Below, in pieces: positions 16,047-25,295 of a stretch of DNA of 59,227 bases. The notes under the pieces were generated by a model, which did no database searches, was not told the DNA's origin, and was given only the letters and a program-made list of their open reading frames with translations. The DNA is taken from contig CACYCZ010000083.1 in NCBI GenBank assembly GCA_902773055.1, positions 1-59,227 of the forward strand, in the 5' to 3' direction. The translations under genes and the position numbers were made by a program. Source of the stretch: an uncultured Bacteroidales bacterium. GTDB taxonomy: Bacteria; Bacteroidota; Bacteroidia; Bacteroidales; Bacteroidaceae. Within the stretch, counting starts at the first letter, position 1. Each line of letters starts with the position of its first letter.

Positions 16047-17042
16047 TCAACTGTTCAATTCTAAAAATTTCTTGAATGTATCAAGTGCCTTTCCACTTTC
16101 AAGGGCTTCTCTGGCAATACACAGAGAATCTTCAACGGAGATATTCCTGTCCATGATACTGATACCGCAGGCGGCATTGGCAATGACAACATTCTTTTGA
16201 GCTTCAGAGGACGTGCCTTCCAAGACGTTGTCAAAGATTGTCTTTGCTGTTTCCTGTGAGCAGCCGCCATAGATGTCATTAGGATTAATATAGTTCATCT
16301 TGAAGTCGACGGGTGTGAAGACTTTTTCAAAACCGTTGGTGCATATCTTGAAGCCGCTGGTAAGCGATATCTCATCATATCCGTCATAGCTTGTGATGAC
16401 GCCATAATTGTCTCCTATCTTTTGGTGAACATTTGTGTATAGACGAAGTTCTGCCTGATTTGCTGTTCCATGAAGCGAATTTCGTGGCTGACAGGGATTG
16501 ACGAGAGGTCCAAGGAGATTGAAGCAGGTCGGGATTCCCAATGCTTTGCGTGTCGGTCCCACGAATTTCATGCCATATGCAAACAGTGGAGCGTGAAGAT
16601 AACAGATTCCTGTCTTGTCAAGGCTCTTTCTGAGTTTGTCAGCATCGTCTGTAAATTTTACGCCGTGACCTTCCAGTACGTTGCTTGCGCCGCTTACCGA
16701 TGAGCTGCTTCCGTTGCCATGTTTGCTCACGCGATAGCCGGCGGCAGCAATGACGAAGGCTGAACAGGTGGAGATATTAAATGTATTCTTGCCGTCGCCA
16801 CCTGTACCGACAATGTCCAGGGTGTTATAGTCACTGAGGTCTATGTGCTTACCTGTTTCCAGAAGGCCTTGCCGAAATCCCATGATTTCCTCAACGGTTA
16901 CACTATGGGTCTGGAGGGCCATGAGCAAGGCAGCGATTTGCTGTACATTGTATTTTTCGGCTACGATGTTGAGCATGATCTGATAGGTGTCTTCCTGCTG
17001 AAGTGTTTCACCTTCAATAAGTCTTAAGAGATACTGTTTCAT
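16047..17042 (-). CDS. trpD: Anthranilate phosphoribosyltransferase
   Basis: Adds phosphoribosyl from PRPP to anthranilate. 331 aa, slightly short but complete. The glycine-rich PRPP loop is VGTGGDGKNTFNIST, KHGNGSSSSVSGASNVLEG is the second conserved block, and FAYGMKFVGPTRKALGIPTCFNLLGPLVNP is the anthranilate channel segment. It is separate from the glutamine amidotransferase TrpG, whose stop lies 12 nt upstream of this start. Confidence 0.95.
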   Translation of the reverse strand: MKQYLLRLIEGETLQQEDTYQIMLNIVAEKYNVQQIAALLMALQTHSVTVEEIMGFRQGLLETGKHIDLSDYNTLDIVGTGGDGKNTFNISTCSAFVIAAAGYRVSKHGNGSSSSVSGASNVLEGHGVKFTDDADKLRKSLDKTGICYLHAPLFAYGMKFVGPTRKALGIPTCFNLLGPLVNPCQPRNSLHGTANQAELRLYTNVHQKIGDNYGVITSYDGYDEISLTSGFKICTNGFEKVFTPVDFKMNYINPNDIYGGCSQETAKTIFDNVLEGTSSEAQKNVVIANAACGISIMDRNISVEDSLCIAREALESGKALDTFKKFLELNS

Positions 17043-17054
17043 AATTTTCTTGTA

Positions 17055-17618
17055 TTAATGTTTTAACCAATTATTGATAATCTGATATCCGTTGGGGGTA
17101 AGTACTGATTCGGGATGAAACTGTATGCCCCTGATGTCATAGGAATTGTGTTTCAGTGCCATGATATGGCCCTCTTCGCTTTGTGCCAGGATGGTGAGGC
17201 AGTCGGGTAAATCCTGCCGGCTGACAATCCATGAGTGATAACGTCCTACGGTGATGCAAGGGCTTAGCCCTTGGAACAGATAGTCACCAGTGTTGATGTT
17301 GATACTTGTCTGTACTCCGTGAAAGACGTCGCTGAGGTTTGTCAGTTGTGCTCCAAAGTATTGTCCGATGGCCTGATGACCTAAACATACACCGAGTATA
17401 GGAGTTCTGTCTTTATAGGTGTCGATGACATTGAGCGTGAGTCCGGCCTCGTCAGGTATACCCGGTCCGGGCGACAGGATTATCTTGTCGGCATCCTCTA
17501 AATCAGGCATGCTGAATTTGTTGTTCCGTACAACCTTTACATCTGCTCCCATGCTTTTTACGAGGTGTGACAGGTTATAGGTAAATGAATCGTAATTGTC
17601 TATGATATATACTTTCAT
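17055..17618 (-). CDS. trpG: Anthranilate synthase component II (glutamine amidotransferase)
   Basis: Class I glutaminase that feeds ammonia to TrpE. 187 aa, one GATase domain. The nucleophile Cys is C78 in LGVCLGHQAIG, and the His/Glu of the triad are H168 and E170 in FHPES. The oxyanion loop is SPGPGIPDEAG. It lies between trpE (38 nt upstream) and trpD (12 nt downstream). Some TrpG proteins also serve p-aminobenzoate synthesis; no pab gene is in view. Confidence 0.95.
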   Translation of the reverse strand: MKVYIIDNYDSFTYNLSHLVKSMGADVKVVRNNKFSMPDLEDADKIILSPGPGIPDEAGLTLNVIDTYKDRTPILGVCLGHQAIGQYFGAQLTNLSDVFHGVQTSININTGDYLFQGLSPCITVGRYHSWIVSRQDLPDCLTILAQSEEGHIMALKHNSYDIRGIQFHPESVLTPNGYQIINNWLKH

Positions 17619-17656
17619 GTTGCTGTCTTTGGTTGAAATGATGTTTCTGTTTGTTT

Positions 17657-19060
17657 TCAGATACCCTTGCCGGCTATCTCTATTGCCTTACGGAGTGCAT
17701 TGAGTTTATGGTTCACTTCCTGCAGTTCGTATTCTTCATTGCTTTTTGCAACAATACCGCCACCAGCTTGAAACCACAGTTCTCCGTTTCGGCTGATGAA
17801 GGATCGTATGGTGATGGCCTGATTCAACTGGCCGTCAAATCCAATTGAACCTACGCATCCAGCATAGGCTCCCCGGCTGTGGGGTTCCAGTTGGTTGATG
17901 ATTTTCATGGCCTCAACTTTGGGCGCTCCTGACAATGTTCCCGCCGGAAATGTGTCAACAAAAGTCTTGAATCCGTTGGCATTGTCATCAAGGATTCCGC
18001 TGACGCGGCTTACCAGATGGATGACGTGACTGTAAAACTGCATTTCCTTGTATCTCTCTACTTTGACTTCGTGGCAGTTTCGACTCAAGTCGTTTCGCGC
18101 CAAGTCAACAAGCATGACATGTTCGGCGTTCTCCTTGGAATCATGTCGAAGGTATTCTGCATTTTTTTTGTCCTGCGTATTGTCGCCCGTTCGTGGCACC
18201 GTTCCTGCGATGGGGTCTATATAGGCTTGCCGGCCCTTGATACAGCAGTGGGTTTCGGGAGAACTTCCTAATATGCGGAATCCGCCGAAATCAAAATAAA
18301 ACAGGTATGGCGATGGATTGATGCTTCTGAGTGCCCGATAGAGATTAAGATCATCGCCGGTATATTTCTGTATGAAGCGACGGCTTGGTACAATCTGGAA
18401 CACGTCTCCGCGCAGACAGTGCCTGATACACTGGCGGATATTTGCTTTATGTTCTTCGTCTGTCAGTGTGCTGGTGCATTCGCCAACGGCATGAAACTCG
18501 TATGCTTTCTTGTTGGGGGCATTGAGAATTTTCTGAATGTTCTCCAGGGATGGCTTCTCACCTTCGCTTGCCAGTTCAATAATATCCAGAGTGTCGCCAT
18601 AATGATTGAATACCAACAGATTCTTATAGAGAATATACATGATGTCGGCGGCATCGTTTTTCTCCATCGTCTCATCTTTTACAGGGATGTTTTCAAAATA
18701 ACGCACAGCATCATAGGCAGTGTATCCGTAAAGTCCGCAACAACCGTTGCTGTCGCCTGTTATGGCAAAGTGTGAAAAATACTCGCTGAAAGCTGTCTCA
18801 ACGCTGTAATCCGGTTGTATATTCCTGCATGTTTCGCTTCCGTCAGGGAAGGCCATGGTTACCCTGCCATGGGCTACTGTGATATGAGCAATGGGATGAA
18901 ACCCGATGAAAGAACGGCTATGGCTTTCATTCTGATAATCGGAACTTTCCATCAGACAACTTTGGGGATAGAGGTCCCTTATTTTCATGTAAGCATTGAC
19001 TGGGGTATATCTGTCGGCCAGAATGCGTTTCTGTGTTACATTGAATGTATATTTTTTCAT
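17657..19060 (-). CDS. trpE: Anthranilate synthase component I
   Basis: Converts chorismate to anthranilate with ammonia from TrpG; usually feedback-inhibited by Trp. 467 aa when started at MKKYTFNVTQKRI (19060). The open frame reaches 19141, but that would overlap trpB. Chorismate-binding landmarks: IVPSRRF, GSSPETH, PIAGTVPRTGD, the catalytic block DLARNDLSR, and LSGAPKVEAM near the C-terminus. The gap to trpB is 28 nt. Confidence 0.95.
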   Translation of the reverse strand: MKKYTFNVTQKRILADRYTPVNAYMKIRDLYPQSCLMESSDYQNESHSRSFIGFHPIAHITVAHGRVTMAFPDGSETCRNIQPDYSVETAFSEYFSHFAITGDSNGCCGLYGYTAYDAVRYFENIPVKDETMEKNDAADIMYILYKNLLVFNHYGDTLDIIELASEGEKPSLENIQKILNAPNKKAYEFHAVGECTSTLTDEEHKANIRQCIRHCLRGDVFQIVPSRRFIQKYTGDDLNLYRALRSINPSPYLFYFDFGGFRILGSSPETHCCIKGRQAYIDPIAGTVPRTGDNTQDKKNAEYLRHDSKENAEHVMLVDLARNDLSRNCHEVKVERYKEMQFYSHVIHLVSRVSGILDDNANGFKTFVDTFPAGTLSGAPKVEAMKIINQLEPHSRGAYAGCVGSIGFDGQLNQAITIRSFISRNGELWFQAGGGIVAKSNEEYELQEVNHKLNALRKAIEIAGKGI

Positions 19061-19088
19061 ATGTCTTGGGGTGTTATGCTGGTGAATC

Positions 19089-20279
19089 TTATTCGGCCCA
19101 TTCCTGATGTTTGAGGAAATTAAGCATATCTTTGTCTCCACGTCCGCTCACGGTCAGGACAACAATGTTGTCAGTCTGGAATTTCAGTTTGGGCAGAACA
19201 GCTAGTATGTGAGCTGACTCCATGGCGGGGATGATGCCTTCAAGCCGGGTCAGTTCGTAAGCTGCCCTGACTGCCTCATCATCGTTAATTGAGTAGACTG
19301 TAGCCCTTCCCGTCTTAGCCAAATGGGCATGGACTGGTCCGATGCCCGGATAGTCCAGTCCAGCAGAAATGGAGTAGGGCTCTATGACTTGTCCGTCGGC
19401 GGTCTGCAATATCAGTGTCTTGCACCCGTGAAGAATGCCTACTGAACCACTGTGGATGGTGGCTGCTGTATAGGGTGTGTCCCATCCTTGCCCTCCTGCT
19501 TCGGCTGTGATGAGTTTAACGCCAGTATCGTCCAGATAATGATAGAAAGTTCCGATAGCATTGGAGCCTCCTCCGACACAAGCCATGAGATAATCGGGAT
19601 AATTGCGCCCTGTCTTTTCCAGCAATTGCGTCTTAATTTCTTCGCTGATGATACTTTGCAGACGGGCAACAATGTCGGGATAGGGGTGAGGACCTACAGC
19701 CGACCCCATGATATAAAATGTATCTTGCGGATGACAGCACCAGTCGCGAATGGCCTCGTTGACAGCATCCTTCAGGGTCATGTTGCCGCTGCTGACGCCG
19801 GCGACTGTAGCTCCCAGCATCTTCATACGTTCTACGTTGGGCATTTGACGCTGAATATCGGTCTTGCCCATATAGATGGTGCATGGCATATCCATCAGGG
19901 CGCATACAGTTGCTGTTGCAACACCGTGCTGGCCAGCACCGGTTTCGGCGATGATGCGTGTCTTGCCCATTTTCCTGGCCAGCAGAATCTGGCCTAAGGC
20001 ATTGTTGATTTTGTGGGCACCGGTATGGTTCAGATCTTCACGTTTGAGAAAAATCCGTGCACCATATTTCTGGCTGAGACGGCTTGCTTCATACAATGCA
20101 CTGGGCCGCCCCACATAATCGCGCAACAAGCGCCTGTATTCTTCCTGAAAATCGTGGCTTTCAATAATTTCAGCGTACGCGCTTCGCAATTCTTCCGTAC
20201 ATTTGTAGAGGATTTCGGGAATAAATGCACCGCCAAATTCTCCGTAATAGCCTTTTTCATTTACATTGTAATTCTTCAT
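19089..20279 (-). CDS. trpB: Tryptophan synthase beta subunit
   Basis: PLP enzyme joining indole and serine to tryptophan. 396 aa. The PLP lysine is K90 in [15 protein letters not shown], the phosphate-binding loop is [12 protein letters not shown], and the N-terminal [13 protein letters not shown] is typical of TrpB1. It is first in the operon order trpB-E-G-D-C-F-A, directly behind a transcription attenuator (20309-20340) and leader peptide (20376-20441), so the whole operon should respond to charged tRNA-Trp levels. Confidence 0.96.
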   Translation of the reverse strand: MKNYNVNEKGYYGEFGGAFIPEILYKCTEELRSAYAEIIESHDFQEEYRRLLRDYVGRPSALYEASRLSQKYGARIFLKREDLNHTGAHKINNALGQILLARKMGKTRIIAETGAGQHGVATATVCALMDMPCTIYMGKTDIQRQMPNVERMKMLGATVAGVSSGNMTLKDAVNEAIRDWCCHPQDTFYIMGSAVGPHPYPDIVARLQSIISEEIKTQLLEKTGRNYPDYLMACVGGGSNAIGTFYHYLDDTGVKLITAEAGGQGWDTPYTAATIHSGSVGILHGCKTLILQTADGQVIEPYSISAGLDYPGIGPVHAHLAKTGRATVYSINDDEAVRAAYELTRLEGIIPAMESAHILAVLPKLKFQTDNIVVLTVSGRGDKDMLNFLKHQEWAE

Positions 20280-20308
20280 ATTTTTTTGTTTTGTTGATTT
20301 TGAGACAT

Positions 20309-20340
20309 AAAAAAAGACCTACCGTGAGCGGTAGGTCTTT
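20309..20340 (-). terminator. trp attenuator terminator
   Basis: On the minus strand a perfect 12-bp stem, AAAGACCTACCG / CGGTAGGTCTTT with a 4-nt loop (20325-20328), runs straight into a U tract (20309-20315), about 30 nt before the trpB ATG. Its place between leader peptide and first gene marks it as an attenuator. Confidence 0.85.
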
Positions 20341-20375
20341 CTGTAAATTATAACTATGCTTTGATGTATTAACTT

Positions 20376-20441
20376 TTAGGTATGACGATATCTGCTCACA
20401 ATTTGGAATTCTGAGTTATGCCACCACCAAAAGTTAAACAT
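20376..20441 (-). CDS. trpL: trp operon leader peptide with three tandem Trp codons
   Basis: A 21-codon frame starting MFNFWWWHN and ending RYRHT, stop TAA at 20376-20378. The three consecutive TGG codons (plus-strand 20421-20429) are strong evidence of a regulatory leader peptide. The codon region (20427-20437) can pair with a segment overlapping the end of the peptide (20369-20380) through AAAAGTTAA/TTAACTTTT. A ribosome stalled at Trp codons would disrupt this stem. The setting matches the known Bacteroid-trp RNA motif. The exact antiterminator pairing was not resolved by eye. Confidence 0.85.
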   Translation of the reverse strand: MFNFWWWHNSEFQIVSRYRHT

Positions 20442-20473
20442 GCGATTTGTCATTTTTTTTGCTTTCAGTCATG

Positions 20474-20481
20474 CAAAATTA
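20474..20481 (-). promoter_or_regulatory. -7 box of the trp promoter (TAATTTTG on minus strand)
   Basis: Plus-strand CAAAATTA. A minus-strand TTG lies 18 nt further upstream. Transcription would start near 20467, giving a leader of about 190 nt before trpB. Confidence 0.65.
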
Positions 20482-20759
20482 TAAATAAATATTGACAAAC
20501 AAAATAAAATGTAATTTTTTTTTGGATTTTTTTGATTGTAACTAAAATGAAGATAAAAGGATGAAAACATCATTTATAATTGTTTCCACCCTTTTTTATA
20601 TTTGATGGCAATCTACAGCGCCTGATGTTAACAAAAGGTTACAGGTCTGAATGGTTAAGAGAAATACACTATTCGTGTCTTCGTTATGGGTTTTCAATCT
20701 ATATGGAGATAGAATTCACAATAACGTGATATAGTAATCTGCTTGTACTGATGAAGTTT

Positions 20760-20843
20760 ATGTTTAGCGCCGTAGAATGTATGTTTACCGATGCAGAACG
20801 TACATTTCACGATGGTGAACATATGTTCGTCGTCGGTAAACAT
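20760..20843. repeat. Array of four 21-bp dyad-symmetric units (array A)
   Basis: Units at 20760-20780, 20781-20801, 20802-20822 and 20823-20843 abut exactly. Each begins AYRTT and ends AAYRT (Y pyrimidine, R purine), with a variable centre containing CG, so each unit is an imperfect palindrome. The rest of the 575-bp gap (20442-21016) holds the trp promoter and a stem-loop at 20873-20904; I see no gene in it. A second array of the same unit type is at 33448-33531. Confidence 0.8.
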
Positions 20844-20872
20844 AAAAAGTATAAGGGTTGAATTGAAGTTTT

Positions 20873-20904
20873 CACCTGCGGCAAGTTAACTTTATCCGCA
20901 GGTG
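20873..20904. terminator. Stem-loop downstream of the glycosidase gene
   Basis: CACCTGCGG (20873-20881) and CCGCAGGTG (20896-20904) are exact complements, with the palindrome AAGTTAACTT in the loop. It lies about 110 bp past the glycosidase stop on the minus strand. No T run on either side, so terminator function is uncertain. Confidence 0.4.
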
Positions 20905-21016
20905 TATGGTCAGAAATGGTGTGGATGGCTGATATGTGTTGACAGAGATAAGGCTTGAAGTATATGTAATATGCATTATTGGGATATAAGCGTATCCTGC
21001 ATATGATGTACATTGA

Positions 21017-23125
21017 TTAAAAATCCCATGTTACCTCATCCTGTGTGCCGTCGGGAGCAACAACCTTAAAGGTTTCTCGGGTAGACGGTTTCTTGATGTT
21101 TCTGAATGTCCAGACAAGGCCGCTACGTTCACCGCTGTTGTGCAGGGTAGCCAACTTCTTGCCGTTTTGGTAGAGTGTGAGCGAGGGGGCATTGCTGTAA
21201 ACTTTGATAGAGAGAGGCTGGGTCGGTGGATAGTGTTTCAAACGGCGGCTGGTGATGTAGACGGTTGTTTCGCGCTTGTTCCACCACGCCCTGTAGAGGT
21301 AATATATATCCTTACGGGTTTTGCGGTCTCGCGTAACAATGCCTTTGTCGTTAGTATACTTGCGATACTGGTTTTCAGTAAAATGTATACCATCGTCACT
21401 GTCCATATAGCCTTCCTGGCGGTTGGCTACAGGAAAATCAAACATAATCCACATAGAAGTGAAGTTCAGGAATGGCATATCCATGATTTGGCGCACGTGG
21501 GACTCATGGAGAAGGTTGCCGTATTCTTCATAGTGGCGCGTGTCATCTTTCCTGTTTGCCATCATGGCAGAGTCAAGAGTGTGGCAGAAAGGGTTGATGC
21601 CGCCACCATATTCTGCTACATTACAAACGCCCATCTTATCATGTATTTCATGCATGTCTTTGCTGAATACGTCAAATTGGAAGGTGTTGTAATACCAGCC
21701 GTTATAGCGGTTTTCAGAGTAGTAGTCAGCTTGCAGTTGGTCATAGTCCTTATATCTGAATACACTGCATTCGGTCAGGCCTACATAGCGATGGGGATCC
21801 AGTTTCTTGGCCATTTGATAGAGATTGGCAGTATTGTCCAAAAGTTTTTGTACATCCAGTTTTCCCTGCAGCCAGGGCTTGTTGCCCCAGTTTTGGACTT
21901 CGTTCCACATCCCCCAGAAAATGATGGAGGGATGATTACGGAGATTGCGTATCATCTCTCTCATTTGGTTCTGGATGGTTTGGAAGTATTCCGCAGTAGC
22001 ATATTCTCCGCAGACATTGACCCACGGAATCTCAGTCTGTACGATAATGCCGAGGCTGTCGCAAAGGCGGAAGGCAATATCCCGATGGGGATAATGGGCC
22101 AATCGTACGAAATTGGCTCCGATATCGGCAATCATGCTGTAGTCGCGGTAGAAGTCTGATGTATGCAGGGCAGATGCACACCCCTCCATATCCTGATGTA
22201 TCGCCACGCCACGCAAGGGATAAGGCTTGCCGTTGAGATAGAAACCGTTATTGCGAGTCATCTCGTAGAAGCGATAGCCTATTTTTGAATATGTTTCGTC
22301 GAGCAGATGTCCTTTGGAATCTTTGAGCGTCAAGGTAAGGGTATATAGATATGGGTCTTCCAGACCAGCCCAAAGATGAGGCCTGTCAAGATTAAATTCA
22401 TGCTCAAAGTCAGTGCTGCCGTGTGCATTGAGTGTTATGGATGTTTCGTGCCTGTAGCATACAGTGCCTTTCTGGCTGGTCAGTGACATGGACAACTTAA
22501 ACTCCTTCCTGCTGTTGGATTGATTGCATAGCCTGCTTCGGACATTTGTTGTGGCAGCATCGTTGGACACCGAAGGGGTGCTGATATGAAGTCTGTAAGG
22601 ACCATTCTCAATGGGTGAGAAGTGAACCTCATTCATCTCCAATAGGTAAACCGGATTATGAAGTCCGTTGTTCTTGTTAAAATCTGATGATACGGGAATG
22701 AGATTTATGTTCTCATGGTTGTCGCAGACAACGAGAACTTCATTCTCTCCTTCGTGGATAAAGTCTTGAATATTGACGGTAAATGCGGTGTATCCACCTT
22801 TATGTTTTGTCAGCAGGTATCCGTTTATATAGACATCGGCAGCCTGGGCGGCACCCTCAAAGAGTATATAATGGGGCTTGGTTGAACTCTCCCGTGAAAG
22901 ATGAATAAGGGTCTTGTAATAGGTCAGTCCACGGTAATATTCTGCAGAATGCCCGTCATGGGCATTACAAGAATGTGGAATGTTGACTGTTTGCCAATGC
23001 AGATTGTCTTTTGAAAATTGCCATGAGGAAAGTGCCTGTTGCTTGACGGTCATGTTTTGAGCCGACAGGAATGAGATGTTCAGGGATAGGCAGAGTAGTG
23101 AAAAGATTATGCTCCGAAATTTCAT
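21017..23125 (-). CDS. Glycoside hydrolase family 2 protein (beta-galactosidase/glucuronidase type)
   Basis: 702 aa with a signal peptide (cleavage after LSAQ near residue 23), so periplasmic or surface. The order follows GH2: a jelly-roll sugar-binding domain (about 30-180; VYINGYLLTKHKGGYTAF), an immunoglobulin-like domain (about 185-285) and a TIM barrel (about 290-600). The acid/base is E409 in GMWNEV and the likely nucleophile is E505 in NVAEYGGG. The C-terminal segment of about 100 residues is another beta domain. The sugar specificity cannot be fixed by eye. It follows the TPR gene after 23 nt on the same strand. No SusC/SusD pair is nearby, so this is not a classic polysaccharide utilisation locus. 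Confidence 0.92.
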   Translation of the reverse strand: MKFRSIIFSLLCLSLNISFLSAQNMTVKQQALSSWQFSKDNLHWQTVNIPHSCNAHDGHSAEYYRGLTYYKTLIHLSRESSTKPHYILFEGAAQAADVYINGYLLTKHKGGYTAFTVNIQDFIHEGENEVLVVCDNHENINLIPVSSDFNKNNGLHNPVYLLEMNEVHFSPIENGPYRLHISTPSVSNDAATTNVRSRLCNQSNSRKEFKLSMSLTSQKGTVCYRHETSITLNAHGSTDFEHEFNLDRPHLWAGLEDPYLYTLTLTLKDSKGHLLDETYSKIGYRFYEMTRNNGFYLNGKPYPLRGVAIHQDMEGCASALHTSDFYRDYSMIADIGANFVRLAHYPHRDIAFRLCDSLGIIVQTEIPWVNVCGEYATAEYFQTIQNQMREMIRNLRNHPSIIFWGMWNEVQNWGNKPWLQGKLDVQKLLDNTANLYQMAKKLDPHRYVGLTECSVFRYKDYDQLQADYYSENRYNGWYYNTFQFDVFSKDMHEIHDKMGVCNVAEYGGGINPFCHTLDSAMMANRKDDTRHYEEYGNLLHESHVRQIMDMPFLNFTSMWIMFDFPVANRQEGYMDSDDGIHFTENQYRKYTNDKGIVTRDRKTRKDIYYLYRAWWNKRETTVYITSRRLKHYPPTQPLSIKVYSNAPSLTLYQNGKKLATLHNSGERSGLVWTFRNIKKPSTRETFKVVAPDGTQDEVTWDF

Positions 23126-23148
23126 GAGATATGAAAGTGAATGGGTTG

Positions 23149-25290
23149 TTATTCTTCTTCTTCTTGAGGATTGTTTACGAGGTCTTCCATGAGAACAATG
23201 TCATCTGTGCTGATATTGAGTGAAATGAGTATCTCGGTGTCCTGTGTGCTGAAGCAGAAAGGGTTTGATTTAATAAGCCGATAGAACTCTACTGCCTGCT
23301 GAACATTTCCCGTTCCCCATGCGGCATGTCCCGCAAACATAAGTATGGTTTCATTCATGTCTTTGGGCGATAGTTTGTTGTAATACTTGTTTGCTTCGAA
23401 TGCATTTTGGGTAATCAGCAGCAGATGGGCTGTCTGGATGTTTGCCTGCGTATTATTGGGGGTGAGATAGGTAGCTTTGTAATATTGCTTGAGGGCTTTT
23501 TCGTATTTTTTTTCATGTTCCAGGCAATAGCCATACCGAAGGGCAACGATAGCGTCATCGGGGTATTGGGCAGATAAGCGCTGATATATAGGCATCGCCT
23601 TGGCAGGATGACCGCTTTTCAGATAACATAATCCAAGATGTTTCATCGTCCATTTTGAGCTAGGATCAATAATAGATGCTTTTTCAAGGATAAGTATTGC
23701 TTCTTCGTGGCGTTGCAGCTTTTCAAGATTGTACCCGTAAAGTTGCAGGGATGGGAGGTCTAATGTATAGTGGTTGTCAATATAGCTGAAAATGCGTACG
23801 GCCATCTCGTATTGTTTGAGACGCTGGGTTTGGAAAGCAAATCTGACAAGTTGTTCCTTATCCATGAACAAAGATTGCAGGAAGGGGTAGTCGAACAACA
23901 GCGGACTGATATTTGTGGAAAATATAAAATCCTCGTTTCTATTGTGTCCATAATAGCGCACACAGTCCATGATGTAGTAGCGAAGATAATCCTGCTGTGT
24001 CTTATCAATAGCAGGGAATGCATCTGGATTATCGGCTTGTTGAGGAAGTATTTGGCTGAGCAAGTTGTTCTTTATGTTGTTTTCAATGCTTAGCAGAAAA
24101 CAGAGAGAATACTGATCGGAACTGCAGAGCGGGCTGTTTTGAATGAAATTGAGTATTTTGTTGTTTGGGGTATTCTGTAGACCGGATACTGCAGCGTGAT
24201 GAGGATTAAAGGGTAGAAACCAATTAGATGGCTTTTGGAAAAAAGGAAAATGTTTCAAATGTGAGAAGGTCAGGTAGTTGATGTCATACCCCTCGTTGTT
24301 CATCTCAACCATTTCTTTTGATTTTTCTTTGAACCTTTTTATGGTTTCGTCCAATTCTGTGTCAGATGATTCTCCGTCTTCGTCTTCTGAAAACATATCT
24401 TCCATTTCGGATACGGATGGGTGGTGTTCAAACAAATTTTTGAGAGTGTCGTTGTACATCTCCTTGAAGAAGTCTGTCATTTCAGGTAGTCCGGCATAAT
24501 TGATGAATTGGAGTTGCATGGTCTCCAAATCCTTTTTTATGTTTGGAAGGGTAGACAGTTCATTGATTTTGAGAAGAATGTTTTTGTAGATAGGAATACG
24601 TTTGTTGTGTATGACAAGGTTTACAATTAACCCGAACAAAGCTCGAATGTGAATTTCAGGGTGTTCAATCTTGCATAACTCTGCAAGCAAAAGGATTTTG
24701 TTCTCGTTGAAAGTGTATATCCCAGATAGTGTCAACGCACTGATGACAGGGAGAGTTATATATTTGTTGGATTGGTTTTCCTGAATAAATGTGAAGAAAA
24801 TATTGGAATCTTGTTCGGTCCAGTGGTCAACAGTCCAGATTTGGTTGAAAAGTTCCTCACAATTTTTTCCCAGTTCTTCAGGGATAGGAGATTGTTGTGA
24901 TATTATATCGTTAAATAAATTTTGTTGCTCAAGGTCGGAAATGCTGTTTAAGATTTGTCGCAGGTTGAAGGGCTTGGATTGGTATGTCCGGCACTGCGAG
25001 GCAAAAAAAGAATGGGATTCTTTAAGTTGTTGTTGATAAAATGCTTGATCAAGAAGTGATAAAGCTTGACAGATAAATTCGTTATGCATTTCATGTCGCC
25101 GACTGTCATTGAACCCGTTTTTGAAGTACTCAAGTAAGAGAGTATAGTTTCTTTTTATATTTCGTCTCTCCTGTATGAGTTTCCATGATGATAGTGCATC
25201 AAGCAATGGTTCCATCTTGTTCAGAGCGGAGATAAGATGTCTTGTGCATAACAGAGAATAGCAGTCATGAAAATCTTTGAGATGTTTCAT
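23149..25290 (-). CDS. Large TPR-repeat protein of unknown function
   Basis: 713 aa without a signal peptide, so probably cytoplasmic. The N-terminal 290 residues are helical, Leu/Gln/Asn-rich and not recognised. An acidic stretch (about 300-318, SEDEDGESSDTELDE) is followed by a charged helix and another unrecognised region. The last 200 residues hold tetratricopeptide repeats (about 515-690) with the A-x-x-x-L-G/Y-x-x-L-x-x-x-E-x-A pattern, e.g. LGLCYLKSGHPAKAMPIYQRL. TPRs mediate protein-protein contacts. It starts 5 nt after the upstream lipoprotein gene's stop, so the two are surely co-transcribed. Confidence 0.8.
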   Translation of the reverse strand: MKHLKDFHDCYSLLCTRHLISALNKMEPLLDALSSWKLIQERRNIKRNYTLLLEYFKNGFNDSRRHEMHNEFICQALSLLDQAFYQQQLKESHSFFASQCRTYQSKPFNLRQILNSISDLEQQNLFNDIISQQSPIPEELGKNCEELFNQIWTVDHWTEQDSNIFFTFIQENQSNKYITLPVISALTLSGIYTFNENKILLLAELCKIEHPEIHIRALFGLIVNLVIHNKRIPIYKNILLKINELSTLPNIKKDLETMQLQFINYAGLPEMTDFFKEMYNDTLKNLFEHHPSVSEMEDMFSEDEDGESSDTELDETIKRFKEKSKEMVEMNNEGYDINYLTFSHLKHFPFFQKPSNWFLPFNPHHAAVSGLQNTPNNKILNFIQNSPLCSSDQYSLCFLLSIENNIKNNLLSQILPQQADNPDAFPAIDKTQQDYLRYYIMDCVRYYGHNRNEDFIFSTNISPLLFDYPFLQSLFMDKEQLVRFAFQTQRLKQYEMAVRIFSYIDNHYTLDLPSLQLYGYNLEKLQRHEEAILILEKASIIDPSSKWTMKHLGLCYLKSGHPAKAMPIYQRLSAQYPDDAIVALRYGYCLEHEKKYEKALKQYYKATYLTPNNTQANIQTAHLLLITQNAFEANKYYNKLSPKDMNETILMFAGHAAWGTGNVQQAVEFYRLIKSNPFCFSTQDTEILISLNISTDDIVLMEDLVNNPQEEEE

Positions 25291-25295
25291 TAATG

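Noticed and set aside
20760-20843. Possible short CRISPR-like array
   Set aside because: Units abut with no spacers, are only 21 bp and vary in their centres; no cas gene is in the window. The same holds for 33448-33531.
21140-22159. 339-codon open frame on the plus strand
   Set aside because: It is antisense to the glycosidase gene, whose frame has signal peptide, domains and catalytic residues. The antisense product has no recognisable features.
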